Positions 24,601 through 36,600 of a DNA stretch of 64,000 bases are shown piece after piece. The translations under genes and the position numbers were made by a program. The stretch spans positions 2,654,106-2,718,105 of the forward strand of contig NW_002060950.1 of the NCBI RefSeq assembly GCF_000150275.1. The letters run 5' to 3'. This stretch comes from Trichoplax adhaerens (taxonomy: Eukaryota > Placozoa > Uniplacotomia > Trichoplacea > Trichoplacidae). The notes under the pieces were generated by a model, which was given only the letters and a program-made list of their open reading frames with translations, ran no database searches and had not been told where the DNA came from. The stretch's first letter is position 1, and each line of letters opens with the position of its first letter.

Positions 24601-26589
24601 ATTGGAAATGTAGTTTAGCTATTGGTAAAAGCTGTATCCTATTGCTATAGCGTGCTTCTACTAATACCGTCATACGGGTATGTTGGTAAATAAAGGCTTT
24701 CGAGATTTTTTCTTAAGTGCCGGTACCACGCGATTATCGCCATCACGTAAATGAAAAATTTCGTTTGCAGTACCCAACAGCAACATCGATTCTCAATTTT
24801 TATTCATCGTTCGTTTGATCAGTGAATTTAGAGGCGCTTTCATAACTATCAAGAGAATCAATTTTGTCGTTTTAATTTAAGATTTCCTGCCGTAATTCGA
24901 GACGTGCTCATATAGCCCATGGTCCCCATTTCCCTCAGCACCATTGTCGTACCGTATTATTTTTTATTTTTTATTCGTTTACAGATTGACACTTTAATGA
25001 ATCAAGTAACTTTTAATCGCTTTAGCGTACCTTCAGATTATAAGTCTCAATGGTTCATTACAATTAAGATATCCTTCTCTATCAGGAAATGTTTTTGTAG
25101 TCTGTTGGATATTGCTACACCAATACAACTGATGTTTATGCGAGTAAATTGCAATACAAATCAACCAATCATGGTTATATAACGGAATTATTTGTTCGTT
25201 TCATCCGATTTATGAGTATTAATGAATCGCAATGGAATAGTGTAGTGGCTAGGGTAATCTTATTCAATCTATTCATGCGTTCCATACGGTAATGAACTTG
25301 AATTTTGGGATTCTCATATTAATCTATAACTATTCTTACTATAAGCCAATTTTACAGCAGTTGGGTAGTTGATGCAAAGATATAGCGTAATTTGTTTGGC
25401 ATATCATCGGAGATGAAATTCAAGATCGCTTTAAGCAAGGAGTGATGGCTGCTATCGACTTTAGGGTTAAAATTTTTAAATTATTACTTTTGCCCTAATT
25501 TACAACACTTTCAAGACATGTTATTGCCGTCTATCACATCAATACAGCCATTAGCATCTTTCTTTAGCATATCAATAAATTACAATGAAGTCCATAAATA
25601 TTAAAACCTATTGCCACCTTTAGGTATTAACACACTTTTATCCCCCGGCATGATTAATAGTTGAAATTTGTTAAGGATTGAAATTAATACGCTGAAAGTA
25701 AATCTACTCTTTGTTTGTAAAATTGAACAATTAGTCTTCAAAAGCTGCAAAGCTTCGCAAACTCTCGAAATTCGAATAGAGTTTGAATAATTGAAGATTC
25801 CGTGCTAAAAAAAATCGATATATCCACAGTATGTAGCTCAGAAACACTTTATAATTCTTGTAGTAGAATATCTATGATATCTTAAATAAAAGAAGTCACA
25901 GGCCATAATTTTCTTTATACGTTTATCCATCCACTAGCATTAATAAATCTATAATAGTTATGGAATTTACATACCACAAATTTCAATTCTTCCTGCGATT
26001 AAAATGCCGATAACAAAATAATTCAACTGACTCATCAATACTTTATTGAATTTCAAAAATGGAAGGATGAAAAAATATTTTATCGGGCATTCCTTTAGCC
26101 TAATTATTGAAAATTATCCATATTATGAAGAAGTCTATTAAAAGCAATCAAGAATTTATATTATTTGCCAATAACTCCCACATACTACGGTTCAATAACG
26201 CTCTTCTATTTTCTAACAATAAATATCGTAGATATAGTATCCTGTAAAAGCTTTCAACAAACTATCGATAGTTTTTTAACAGTAATACACGCTAATACAA
26301 TCTTGAGTTTGACCACTATCAATAGCTTTATCCATGTATCTTGAAAGGAAGCTGTGGACTGCAATAATTCATTCATGAATTATCGATGGATAGAATGGAT
26401 CCAAAAATAGTAATAGGACTATAGTATGGTAAATTGAACTCGGTATTATTCTTATACTAATCCTACGCCAAAATTGACAGCAATCTATCTGGTTCTATTC
26501 ATTAATGGAAGGGACATTCAAGCTTAAAGTTGTTCGATAATGTTCACAATGAATCGAAAATCATGGAATGATTGTATATCTCAAACAGA
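21677..26589. other. gene-poor region with scattered decayed coding traces
   Basis: Immediately after the kinase/SWIM gene is a short TA microsatellite (about 21797-21815). No intact gene was found. The minus-strand traces at 23.2-24.2 kb are listed separately. The plus-strand ORF 24919-25182 (about 87 codons) is hydrophobic and unconvincing. Confidence 0.4.
23205..24171 (-). pseudogene. possible decayed gene, minus strand, family unknown
   Basis: Several short minus-strand stretches read like protein but are separated by stops and frame changes: MGRTVKAYEDTVNKFYPAL (from 24171 down), EELEMKTLDGIDRLMMG followed by NNVIDEAISLF (about 23759-23651) and LLLGIDSIMDKAIIRVE (about 23262-23210). The last two share a GID..M...I..A pattern, as if derived from a repeated segment. 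No splice chain could be built. I cannot name the family; chance remains possible. Confidence 0.2.
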
Positions 26590-27330
26590 GAGGGAGGCAA
26601 TAATCCTAAGGCGATATAGAAATAGAAAGATTAATTTTCCATTTTGGGGGAAATAATACCAATAGCTGTCATTTTGAAATGGTTATAGACAATAATTCAT
26701 GGACTATGATTTCATGGCTTAGCTTGATTATAGTGTTAGGCATTGATAGAATTAAAAATTATATCGATAGAAAGATTGATTTTCTAATTTTTCGTAAACA
26801 ATCCCAATAGCCATCATTTTGAAATAGTTATAGGCAATCATTTTGATGTCGAGACTTATTGGCTTAGCTTGCTTACAATATTAGACATTGGTAGAATTGA
26901 AAATTAGATCAATAGAAAGATTGATTATCTAGCCTTTCATAAACAATCTCAAAACTGTCATTCTGAAATAGTTATAGATAAAAATTTAGGTGTCATGATT
27001 TCATAGTTTAGTTTTCTTATACAGTTAGACATGGATAGAGTGAAAATGGAAAGATTTGATCTTCAATTTTTTATAAATAATCCCAATAGCTGCGATTTTG
27101 AGAATGGCTGCGAGCAATAGTTTGTGTGTCATGATTTCATGGCTTAGCTTGCTCATAGGGTTAAGCATTAATAGAATAAAATTGGAAAGGTTGATTTTCG
27201 AATTTTGGGGTCAATAATCCCAATAGCTGACATTTCGAAATAGTTACAGGCAATAATTTGAATGCCATGATATCATGGCTTAGCTTACTTATAGAGTTAG
27301 GTATTGATAGAATTTTAAATCGAGGCATAA
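26590..27330. repeat. ~140-bp diverged tandem repeat (5 units)
   Basis: Five units share AATCCCAATAGCTG..ATTTTGAAATAGTTATAGGCAAT and CATGGCTTAGCTTG. The GGCTTAGCTT landmark falls at about 26716, 26861, 27004 (degenerate), 27141 and 27277, spacings of 136-145 bp. Divergence between units indicates an old minisatellite. The 60-codon ORF at 27258-27440 overlaps its end and is probably fortuitous. Confidence 0.75.
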
Positions 27331-28871
27331 TCGATGAGCATCAAATCGATGCAGACAATCCTGTAAGTAAACATTCAGCAATTATTATCTCTATTCAGAA
27401 TTCGAGTGCAACTTATTCTGAATTGATTGATTGTCTGTAATTTAGTATCTATATTAGAGCACTGGCAAGTCATGACAACGAATAAGCACGTGTATTTTAC
27501 TGGAAACTTTATTTAACAGTAGACTATAAGTACTTTAATATTCCGATTACCAATTCTCTATTGTTTTGCATTATCTAAGATTTCTACACTTTAATTTTTA
27601 TTGAATAAATTTATCGTGAGAAATGAAAAGCAGATCACAAGTGCCTTCATATTTAGATTGCCAGTTCTCTATTTTATTCGCCATTGGCTGACTTTTCTGG
27701 GCTTCAATTCTCATTGAAAAACATTATCATGATGAATATAGGATTTATACTTACTCGATTTATTTCCGTCAGTATTTCATTTCCACTCTACGTATCGTTG
27801 TACTCCGTCATCGCAGTATATATCACCATGAGTTAAATTGAAATTTAAAAAGACTTTTTAATACTGTGTTCTAAGAAGCGAAATGACTATAGGATGTTTG
27901 TGAAATAGTAAACTTGATGTAGAGTTGTTACGGAGTAACTTTTGCATAGCTTTTATAACATAGTTTCCATAAGATAACTTATCTAAAAATGTGTTCACAT
28001 TAGTTTATCTATAACGTTTTGCATCTTTTCAATAGATAACGGTATAGTTAGATGATGTTATCTATAAACTAATAATAAATGTTTATGTCGATTTACTATA
28101 AAATTGACTGGCGTTTCAAGAGAGACTAGCATTGCTGTTCCTCTTGATGATAGGAGATTGTCAGTATTTAGAGCCGCACTGTAAGTAGATATCGGGGAGG
28201 ACAAACTTGACAGTAAACTCATAGGTTTATTTTTTGTGATAGCTTAATTTTCTCCTCGCCACAAATTTCGATTTGTGGTAACAGTTTATTTCATGGATAT
28301 GATCATCGCATCGATCTATACGGATTGCGAGTATTTGGTATAACTTAAGTAGTATAAGTATAGTAAATACCTTATATGATAAACGCATAAATTTAAATAG
28401 CGAAATGATCGTTGAATATTTGTGAAATAGTAAATTTGATGTACAGTACTGTATATTCCATGTATATGATAATCATATCGAGCTGTATAGATACTAGTAA
28501 CGTCAATATTTACTACCCATTGCGAGTACTTGATGTGACTTAACTAGTAGGCATATTGTGGATACTCTATTCAAGATGGCCTATTTCTTTACCATGATAA
28601 ATTTTATGTTTACTTGCATACAATATTTACTCATGGCAAAATCTTGCCCACAGGCAAGCTTAACTGTATCTTTTCTAATATTAATTTGTTGTTTTCTATC
28701 TTTCACAGAACTATACCCGGCATGATTAAGCATCGATCAAGCAGTCAGTAATTTCATATTTAACCTATTAAGCCTTTCTATTGCTACAATTTAAAGAAAA
28801 CAAAACTTGAAGAAATATCTTATCTCCTATTAAATTATTTATCCTTTCTATTTGTTAACTGATCCTTTATT
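27331..28871. other. intergenic region with imperfect local duplications
   Basis: No gene seen. The phrase TTTGTGAAATAGTAAA.TTGATGTA occurs near 27900 and 28425, and a segment with ATATGAT.ATC.TATCGA..TATA followed by TTGCGAGTA.TTG occurs near 28300 and 28460, so parts of this stretch have been duplicated locally. The final 150 bases would be the 5' flank of the ORF at 28872. Confidence 0.4.
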
Positions 28872-29804
28872 ATGGCTAGAAGAAGCGATCCATTAGCTCA
28901 CTCTTGGTCTGGTAATAGCATGGTCTTACCGCCGATACCAAATCAACATCATAGCGAAGCTCCAACTCCTTTACGCCATCATCGTAATCATGGGGTAGCC
29001 ACATCAAGTCATGATGCCAATCATAACGTAAAGTTAGTTCCAAATCATATAGGACGTCTGCTAAGTGAACAACATGGACGTAGCAGAACATTAAGTAGTC
29101 CGATGATGTTTGATCGCCAACGCGCCAATTCATTTACAGCAGCAGCCTCCAATTCAATTTTAGCTATAAGCGAGAGTGAAAAAGCTATGAAACAATCCAA
29201 TTCTATTGATACTATCGATCATAAGAAAATGTTGAAAAAACTACATCATCGTTCGGTAACTATGATCTCCATTAATGGTAGTTTAGGTCATGATAATGCA
29301 GGGGCAGTATCATTAACCGATAAAGCACTATTAAGCCCCAAGTTGTTACGTTCAGCACGTTATTCCACACCGGCAGCTGTATCCAATAATATTGAATCAG
29401 AATCAAGTAGAGGTGGTTCAGAAAATCCCAGTCGGCCTGTATCCATCGATGATTATAAAACTCTATTAGGAACAATGGATCAAGAAAGCAATAAATTGCA
29501 GTCACTAAATGATCCAGATACACGAAATCATCAATCACATCATGCTGATCAAGGCACAAACGACGAAAATGATAATTCAGCATTAATTGACGACGATCAT
29601 TCCAAGAAACAACAAGGCAATAGTGTGGACAAAAATCGACGTATTCGTCCAAGTCAAAATAATCCAACAGAAGTCGGCCAGCACCAAGCTGATCAAGACT
29701 ATCGAGCTGTTAATCGTGCAAAATGTGAAAGCTGGCTGGATGGCTTAAAGGATATTGATTATAGCATGCCTACAGCAGACGTGATTACCGATTATAACGA
29801 TTAA
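28872..29804 (+). CDS. hypothetical intrinsically disordered protein, 310 aa, no intron
   Basis: An uninterrupted ATG-to-stop frame of 310 codons. The product is rich in His, Ser, Asn, Asp and Gln with no membrane segment, no signal peptide and no recognised domain. It has clustered basic/serine phosphorylation-type sites, such as SRTLSSP (~71-77), SVTMISING and SARYSTP, and an acidic Asp/His stretch (~235-245). The C-terminus is different: a short acidic, possibly helical segment CESWLDGLKDIDY (~290-302) that looks like a binding peptide. It could be a last or only exon. Codon-like composition and length make a real gene likely, but I do not recognise the family. The open minus-strand frames across it are shadows. 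Confidence 0.7.
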   Translation: MARRSDPLAHSWSGNSMVLPPIPNQHHSEAPTPLRHHRNHGVATSSHDANHNVKLVPNHIGRLLSEQHGRSRTLSSPMMFDRQRANSFTAAASNSILAISESEKAMKQSNSIDTIDHKKMLKKLHHRSVTMISINGSLGHDNAGAVSLTDKALLSPKLLRSARYSTPAAVSNNIESESSRGGSENPSRPVSIDDYKTLLGTMDQESNKLQSLNDPDTRNHQSHHADQGTNDENDNSALIDDDHSKKQQGNSVDKNRRIRPSQNNPTEVGQHQADQDYRAVNRAKCESWLDGLKDIDYSMPTADVITDYND

Positions 29805-31985
29805 GTACTACAGAAATGTTGTACTGCCTTCCATCACTACAAATTACCTCTCTTTCATGAAGTTTCCATTTTAAATGATCTGTAACTATTTAGTATATTT
29901 TTGATTTTAAAAAATTAGTATGAGCAAGTAGTCGGTCATCAATATGACCAGATATTGCAAGCAAAATCGATCTGAATATAATAGGGAAACTTAGTTTCTG
30001 TTGATGTAAATTATTGAATGTAATGTAGTGGTTATTTTGGAATTTTGAGGACGTTCTCATTTTTGTTCTTGATAAATTCACACGCTTGAAAACAAGTTTT
30101 ATTTCTCCTTGGTTAGCGCGATCCTTACAGCTGCTAAAAAAATATTCTTGAAAAAAATTAAGTCACTGTAATAGTACTATCGGTTTTAAACTATCTTTTC
30201 TTTCCTATACACTAAAAAAAGTTAGAAAACCAGCGAATCTATATTGCAATATAGGCAGTGAATGTCTAATTCTCGAAAGATATTAAAATTGCGTGATATA
30301 GGAAGCTTATTTCGCTCTTTGACCTAGATAATTTTCAGATTTGTAGATCCTTCAAGAGGCTGCTACTTGATCTGTATTAATGTACAGAAAATGATGTAAA
30401 TATGATTTATCTATTTTTCGTTTTAGCGGATTAATGTAGGCAAATAGTCTACCGTGTAATAGGACCAATTTTACGCGGTACTATGTCTAGTAAAAGTGGC
30501 TAAAATACAATAAAATGTATTGCATTCTTGCGAACATTAGTGTCTGACTAAGTTCAGAGAGAAGTGCATAAAATACTCTGTAATTATAGATTCTATCTCA
30601 ATAAAATGAGCTATCGTCTGTATCAACGCGTATCGAGTGTTTAGAGCGGCATTTCCGTCATCTGTTGGCAAAGCGAGTAAGCGAGGATATCCTATTTCAT
30701 ATTACTGTTTGATAGCTTAGTTAGTCCATTCGTCTAAATGTGCAAGGATACACGTATATGGCTGAATCATCAGAATCAATGCTAATGTCAATCATTGTAT
30801 CTTGATTAGATATATCCTCAGTTTAGCTAAGCAATTTGCTAATGGTATCGCCATGTTTGTTGATCGATCAAGGATTGCAGCGTATATCTTTTAATCGGGA
30901 GATTATTATGTTTTATTACTAAAATGAGAGTTTGATTTACCTTCTAGTAGTCTTCTTGCTGAATATGCTTAGAACTTTATGGTAATAGTATCTGATTCTA
31001 TACCGATTGCATTATATCTAGTTTACTCGATTTAAAATATATTTTATGTGAACGAATAATTTTTACCACGATTTATGGTTCTATAAACAAGAATGGTGTT
31101 ACTTATGAGATTCTCTTCCATTTCCCAGCTTATATCTCAATCGATATTAAATTGTACGATTTCCGCAGAAGGCCAGTATGGTTCTTTGGCAATTGGGTAT
31201 AACAAGTTTCCATTTGTTAGACTCTACTAAACTGTTCCGTGTACAAAAGTGATTAAATCCTATTGAAAACGTGATTTCAAACTAATTTACGCGTAAGTTA
31301 GAGGTGTATTAATCCTGCAAGGCACAAGGCTTTAGGGCTAAGGCAGGGGTATGGCCTTCAATCATGGCAACCTTGAAAACGGGTAACAAGCATTATCCTA
31401 GTCTTGATTGATTTTATTATTGCAAGGGGAATGGAGTATTCTTCCCTCCATTTAATACTCATTGAATGGATACTAATCATTTTACTTAAGCCTTACACAG
31501 GCGAACTTGCAGTCTAAAATAAAGTCTTTCGTTTGTATATTCAAAGCTGTAATTATAATCCATTGTAATTTGCAATGGGAATATTAGAATAGAGCAAGGA
31601 ATGATATGAATATGCAATTGCGTAAGTTCTGATGGCAGAAAAACAGGTTGATTCCTGAACACAGTACGTCTAAGTCTATCGGCGTCGATTTAGATCTTTA
31701 AAATGTTTTATACTATCAAATTGCTATCATATTGGAGGATTTATTACATTTTTAATGACTTGATTAGAATACGGTATATCTCCATATTCCGATAATAGGA
31801 ATATTAGAATATATCGCATTATTATTATCGTAAGGATTCCGTCAAGAAATTGCTGTAAGAAATGATTCCAGAACCATCCTTCTTGTATGATTCTGATGGA
31901 GATGCTACTAAACATTTATTATATTTATAACAGCTTAGAATCCATATCAATATCTCAATAGCATATCGTAATACATGGTATTTCG
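29805..31985. other. intergenic, nothing recognised
   Basis: AT-rich DNA with no convincing coding sequence. The small minus-strand frames (29890-30081, 31727-31915) lack protein-like composition and supporting context. Confidence 0.45.
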
Positions 31986-33432
31986 GTTCAAAATTACTAT
32001 AAGATGTATTTTTGGAGTAGTCCTAGGACTACTCCAAAAATAGCCTATGTAGCATCGATTTTCATAGGCCACTAGGTATTTTTCTAGTGGTTTATTTATT
32101 TTTGGAGTAGTCTATGGGCTCGCATAGACTACTCAAAGAAAATCCGAGTAGTAGTCGTAATTCTGATGTCTATAAGGCAAATTCTTCTAGTCGTCTATAT
32201 ATCTTTGGAGTAGTCCAAGGACTACTCCAGAGAAAACCCATGTAGTAATGGAGATTTTCATTGGCCCTAGGTATTTTGTAGAGGTCTATCTATTTTTCCA
32301 GTAGTCCATGGGCTCTCACAGACTACTCAAAGAAAATCCAAGTAGTAGCGGTGATTTTGATGGGCCACTAGGTATTTTTGGAGTAGTCCAAGGACTATTC
32401 AAAAGAAAACCCATGTAGTAGTGAAGATTTTCATAGGCCACTAGGTATTTTCAAGTGGTTTGTGTATTTTTGGAGTAGTCTACGGGCTCGCATAGACTAC
32501 TCGAAGAAAATCCGAGTAGTAGTGGAAATTTTGATGGCCATAATGCAAATTCTTCTAGTCGTCCTTGGACTACTGCAAAGAAAATCCATGTAGTAGTGAA
32601 GATTTTCATAGGCCACTAGGTATTTTCTAGTGCATAATGTATTTTTGAGTAGTCTATGCTAGCCCATAGACTACTCAAAGAAAATCCAAGTAGTAGTGGA
32701 AACTTTGATGGCCATAAGGCAAATTCTTCTAGTCGTCCTTGGACTACTGCAAAGAAAACCCATGTAGTAGTGAAGATTTTCATAGGCCACTAGGTATTTT
32801 CTAGTGCATAATGTATTTTTGAGTAGTCTATGGGCTCGCATAGACTACTCAAAGAAAGTCCAAGTAGTAGTGGAAACTTTGATGGCCATAATGCAAATTC
32901 TTCTAGTGGTCCTTGGACTACTAGTAGTGAAGATTTTCATAGGCCATTAGGTATTTTCAAGTGGTTTGTGTATTTTTGGAGTAGTCTATGGGCTCGCATA
33001 GACTACTCAAAGAAAGTCCAAGTAGTAGTGGAAACTTTGATGGCCATAATGCAAATTCTTCTAGTGGTCCTTGGACTACTAGTAGTGAAGATTTTCATAG
33101 GCCTCTAGGTATTTTCAAGTGGTTTGTGTATTTTTGGAGTAGTCTATGGGCTCGCATAGACTACTCAAAGAAAGTCCAAGTAGTAGTGGTAATTTTGATG
33201 GCCATAATGCAAATTCTTCTAGTCGTCGTTGGACTACTGCAAAGAAAACCCATGTAGTAGTGAAGATTTTCATAGGCCACTAGGTATTTTCTAGTGCATA
33301 ATGTATTTTTGAGTAGTCTATGGGCTCGCTTAGACTACTCAAAGAAAGTCCAAGTAGTAGTGGAAATTTTGATGGCCATAATGCAAATTCTTCTAGTCGT
33401 CGTTGTATTTTTCTACTCCATGGTAAGCTCTC
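31986..33432. repeat. fold-back tandem repeat array (GAGTAGTC family), 158-194-bp period
   Basis: About eight units are anchored on GGGCTCGCATAGACTACTC, at roughly 32116, 32310, 32484, 32657, 32832, 32990, 33148 and 33322, so the period is 158-194 bp. Most units contain a hairpin: GAGTAGTCTATG, a 6-base loop, then CATAGACTACTC, a perfect 12-bp stem. The left end has a 36-bp perfect palindrome (32007-32042) with arms TATTTTTGGAGTAGTCC and GGACTACTCCAAAAATA around TA. Shared intervening words are AAGATTTTCATAGGCCACTAGG and GATGGCCATAATGCAAATTC. The open frames across it are repeat artefacts. Confidence 0.9.
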
Positions 33433-33664
33433 GGCTATCATCAGCAACATAGCAGTTAGCGGTATCGCGTGCATACTAAATGACTACGATGGAGGTCTTG
33501 ATTCGGCTGTAACGAGTGTCATGGTGCGATACCCTAGACACTATACTGTAGTGTAGTGCGAGGATATCGTTCTCTACACAAGCAATCCGTAGGTTGGTGC
33601 TGTCTTACTTCAATTTCCACCGAATTGGCGCTAGTCTTCTTCTTCTTCCTCCAGCAAAGCCAAC
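33433..33664. promoter_or_regulatory. 5' flank of the first M17 aminopeptidase gene
   Basis: A short non-repeat stretch between the fold-back array and the first coding exon. It is pyrimidine-rich just before the ATG (TCTTCTTCTTCCTCC). A promoter role is inferred from position. Confidence 0.3.
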
Positions 33665-36600
33665 ATGAGTGCAAAGTAAGTTGAGAAATGATGTCAGTAC
33701 TAGGCAGACATAGCTTGCCTCTTATTAGAGTATTTAAAACGCGATTGCAATCGATGATGGTATAGCATGGAGAAGTGTTATGAAATGAGATTGTCCTTCG
33801 TTATGTTCATAACTTTCTACATTACCGTCGAGAAGCTCACTACAACTTGAACTTATTCCGCTTGACTATCGTAGCACAGTCACTTAGGCATAAAAGTTGT
33901 AGTATGTAAATCCATTTATTGGACTTGTCTACAGATTTCGAATAAATCTTCCTTGTGACAATGTAGAAGAATTTACAAAACGTAACAATCCATGACTAGC
34001 TTGATGAAGTGTGAAAATCATGCTCCATCGTCGATATCAACAACGCTTATTTGGTTGATTGTATTTTTTCTTGACAGCGATGCCTACCTTCCTTGCCAAG
34101 TTACGGCAGTCTCTGATCCATTCGATGCAAATTACTCCTGTATTGTACTGGTTGCTACCTCCATTGATGCTATAGATGATAGCTGGACTCAAATCAAAGG
34201 TGCTCTTCAATCCCGTTCGAAGGTAAACCGTTCTACAATCTCATCATCAATATTCGAGCGTCAATTGGAATTGTAATGGATGCTTTTCATTTTTCAATCC
34301 GTAAAATAGCTAGGAATAAAAAGTACAGTAGTCACCTTTATATGTATAATACATCTGTAGCATGTTTTCACATTAGCATCGACGAATGGATGTAGAATTG
34401 CCAGTCTGCCATCGTAGTCAAGAGTAGCACGAAGGATTCAAACAACTGCTAGTATCAGCTCAAAGTAGAGAGATAGACATATACAACATAAAAAGGGATC
34501 GTTGTGCATTACACGGAATAACTTGATACTTGTATTGGCGTAAAGCAGTAAAGTAGAATGATGCAATCTTTGAAATTGTAAATAGCGATTACATCAAGGC
34601 CATACTAATTACAGTACATTCGAAAAAGGGAAAGGCTTGATAATGCAGTGCCACTACACTGCAGAAAAATCATTGCCTTCTTGCAATAAAATGCAACAGC
34701 AGACTATCAATCTTGCTATCACACAACAATAACAAAGTTTAATCGTCAAGTTGAGCAACTTTCTACTGCTTTCATTTTATCTTATAGATCGATGCCTCCT
34801 TCAATTCTGGCACTCACATTTTAGAAGTCACCAACAGAGCCTTGGTAAAAAGGACATAACTATAAATTAACCTCGTTGAGACGATTGTAACAACAAGTTA
34901 TCGCTCACGAGATTTGTCAAATCGTATCCTTAATTCATTAATGAATAATGATGCATTACTTGCATTAGAAGACGCATAGATCAAATCTCCTATGCAATCC
35001 TGTACATAATTAACGAATGACTGATGTTATTTTAGTTTACTCTAACTTGTTGAATCTAAAGTGTAAAGCTGTTCATTCTATCACAGTTTAAGCTAGCTTT
35101 CATTCGATAGACGTATACCTTCATGCAGTTAGTGTAGTAACACAATTACCAATAGCACTTGCGGCAACGGTCAATGAGTCCTTATAAAGAAGCAATAATG
35201 CTGTCCTCTTTACTTTTCAATCATTTTACAGTGTATAGAATGAATTGGTTACTTCATAAAATGGTAAACTTACGATTTTGAATATTAATAGATTTATGCT
35301 CCCACTGGACCTCTTAACCGCGATTATGACGATGTCAGGCGTATTACCGATGCTGCAAAAGCAGGCATAAATAGGTCAATTTTACGCCTGAATGATATGG
35401 AAGTATAATAATTCATAGAGCAGTCGTTCATTGATGTTCCCATCTTTTATTAGAGCGTCTAAAGCTGAAAGCAAACGCCCTCTACTCATATTACCTAGCG
35501 AAACACCATTCCCTCATTCCTTTGAATCGGGCGTGTTGGGCGCTTTGAGTGCTGCTTATGTTGTACGTTAATACACATAATAACTTTATTCAAACGTGAG
35601 TAAACTTAATCATTGCAAAAGTTGATCAAGGATATATCATGTCCTATTTCAGCCACTGGAATTGAGAGAAGCAAGACAAACGCGTTATATAGAAGAGCTA
35701 GGTGTTTTTGTCAGAAATGAGGTAAGTAATAGTACTGTAGAACATGTGCCTTGTGTTTAGTATCACCATGATATCATGACCTTAAGCAATCTGAACATAA
35801 TCATTGTTACAACACTAATGGGGATCAATATGCTATATACCGTACATAGAATGAAAAATCACTAATTCCATTCCTATCGGCAATCGAGAGTGGCAGGTAC
35901 TGTCTCCAATATCATACAAACGATTACAAATGTACCCAACAACTATTGCGATATTGCACACTAACAATTATCATCTCAATATTAATCACAGATTAGTCTG
36001 TCGCGATATCGGTGGATCAGATCCCGAGCGTATGGCTCCACCGAATGCCGCCAATTATGTTCAAGATGTTTTCAAGGATACACCTGTTAAGGTTATTACA
36101 GATCGATAGCTTTGACAATACCTTAGTTGACCAAATTGTATTCTGTTGATTGTGAATTAAATTGGCCATATTGGACATAGTATACAACTTTAAGTAATTC
36201 ACTAATAAAATCGAAATCATTATGATAACATTGCAATTCAGGTCCAAGTAATCTCGGATGTAGAAACGATTGGCAAGGAATATCCGCTCTTTGCAGCGGT
36301 CAATCGATGTAGCGAAAGTAAACACCTTGTTGCCTTATCAATTATTAGCTCATGATATCAAGAGTAGTTAGTCCGAAATTCCTATTCTCAAAAATGGAAC
36401 CAATTTTTGTATTTCTTACGCTTTAGCTGTACCTCGTCATAACGGTCGCATTGTGTATCTTGAATACAATGGCGAGGGCACTCCTGATGAGACTCTCCTC
36501 CTTGTTGGCAAGGTAGCTCTATAATTTATTGCTCTTTAAAAATTATAATAATGCAATATATTTTAAGACTACATTTCTTGCCGTATGCAAACAATACGGC

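Noticed and set aside
28876-29667. Two minus-strand ORFs (85 and 131 codons) opposite the 310-codon gene
   Set aside because: They mirror the coding strand's His/Asp-rich codons and carry no features of their own.
31986-33432. CRISPR-like appearance of regularly spaced short palindromes
   Set aside because: The spacers are themselves repeated between units, the period is 158-194 bp, there are no cas genes, and the genome is eukaryotic.
32830-33556. ORFs of 78-92 codons with near-identical starts (MGSHRLLKES)
   Set aside because: They are translations of successive units of the fold-back array, not genes.
36017-36325. 102-codon minus-strand ORF
   Set aside because: It lies across exons 8 and 9 of aminopeptidase copy 1 on the opposite strand and is a shadow frame.
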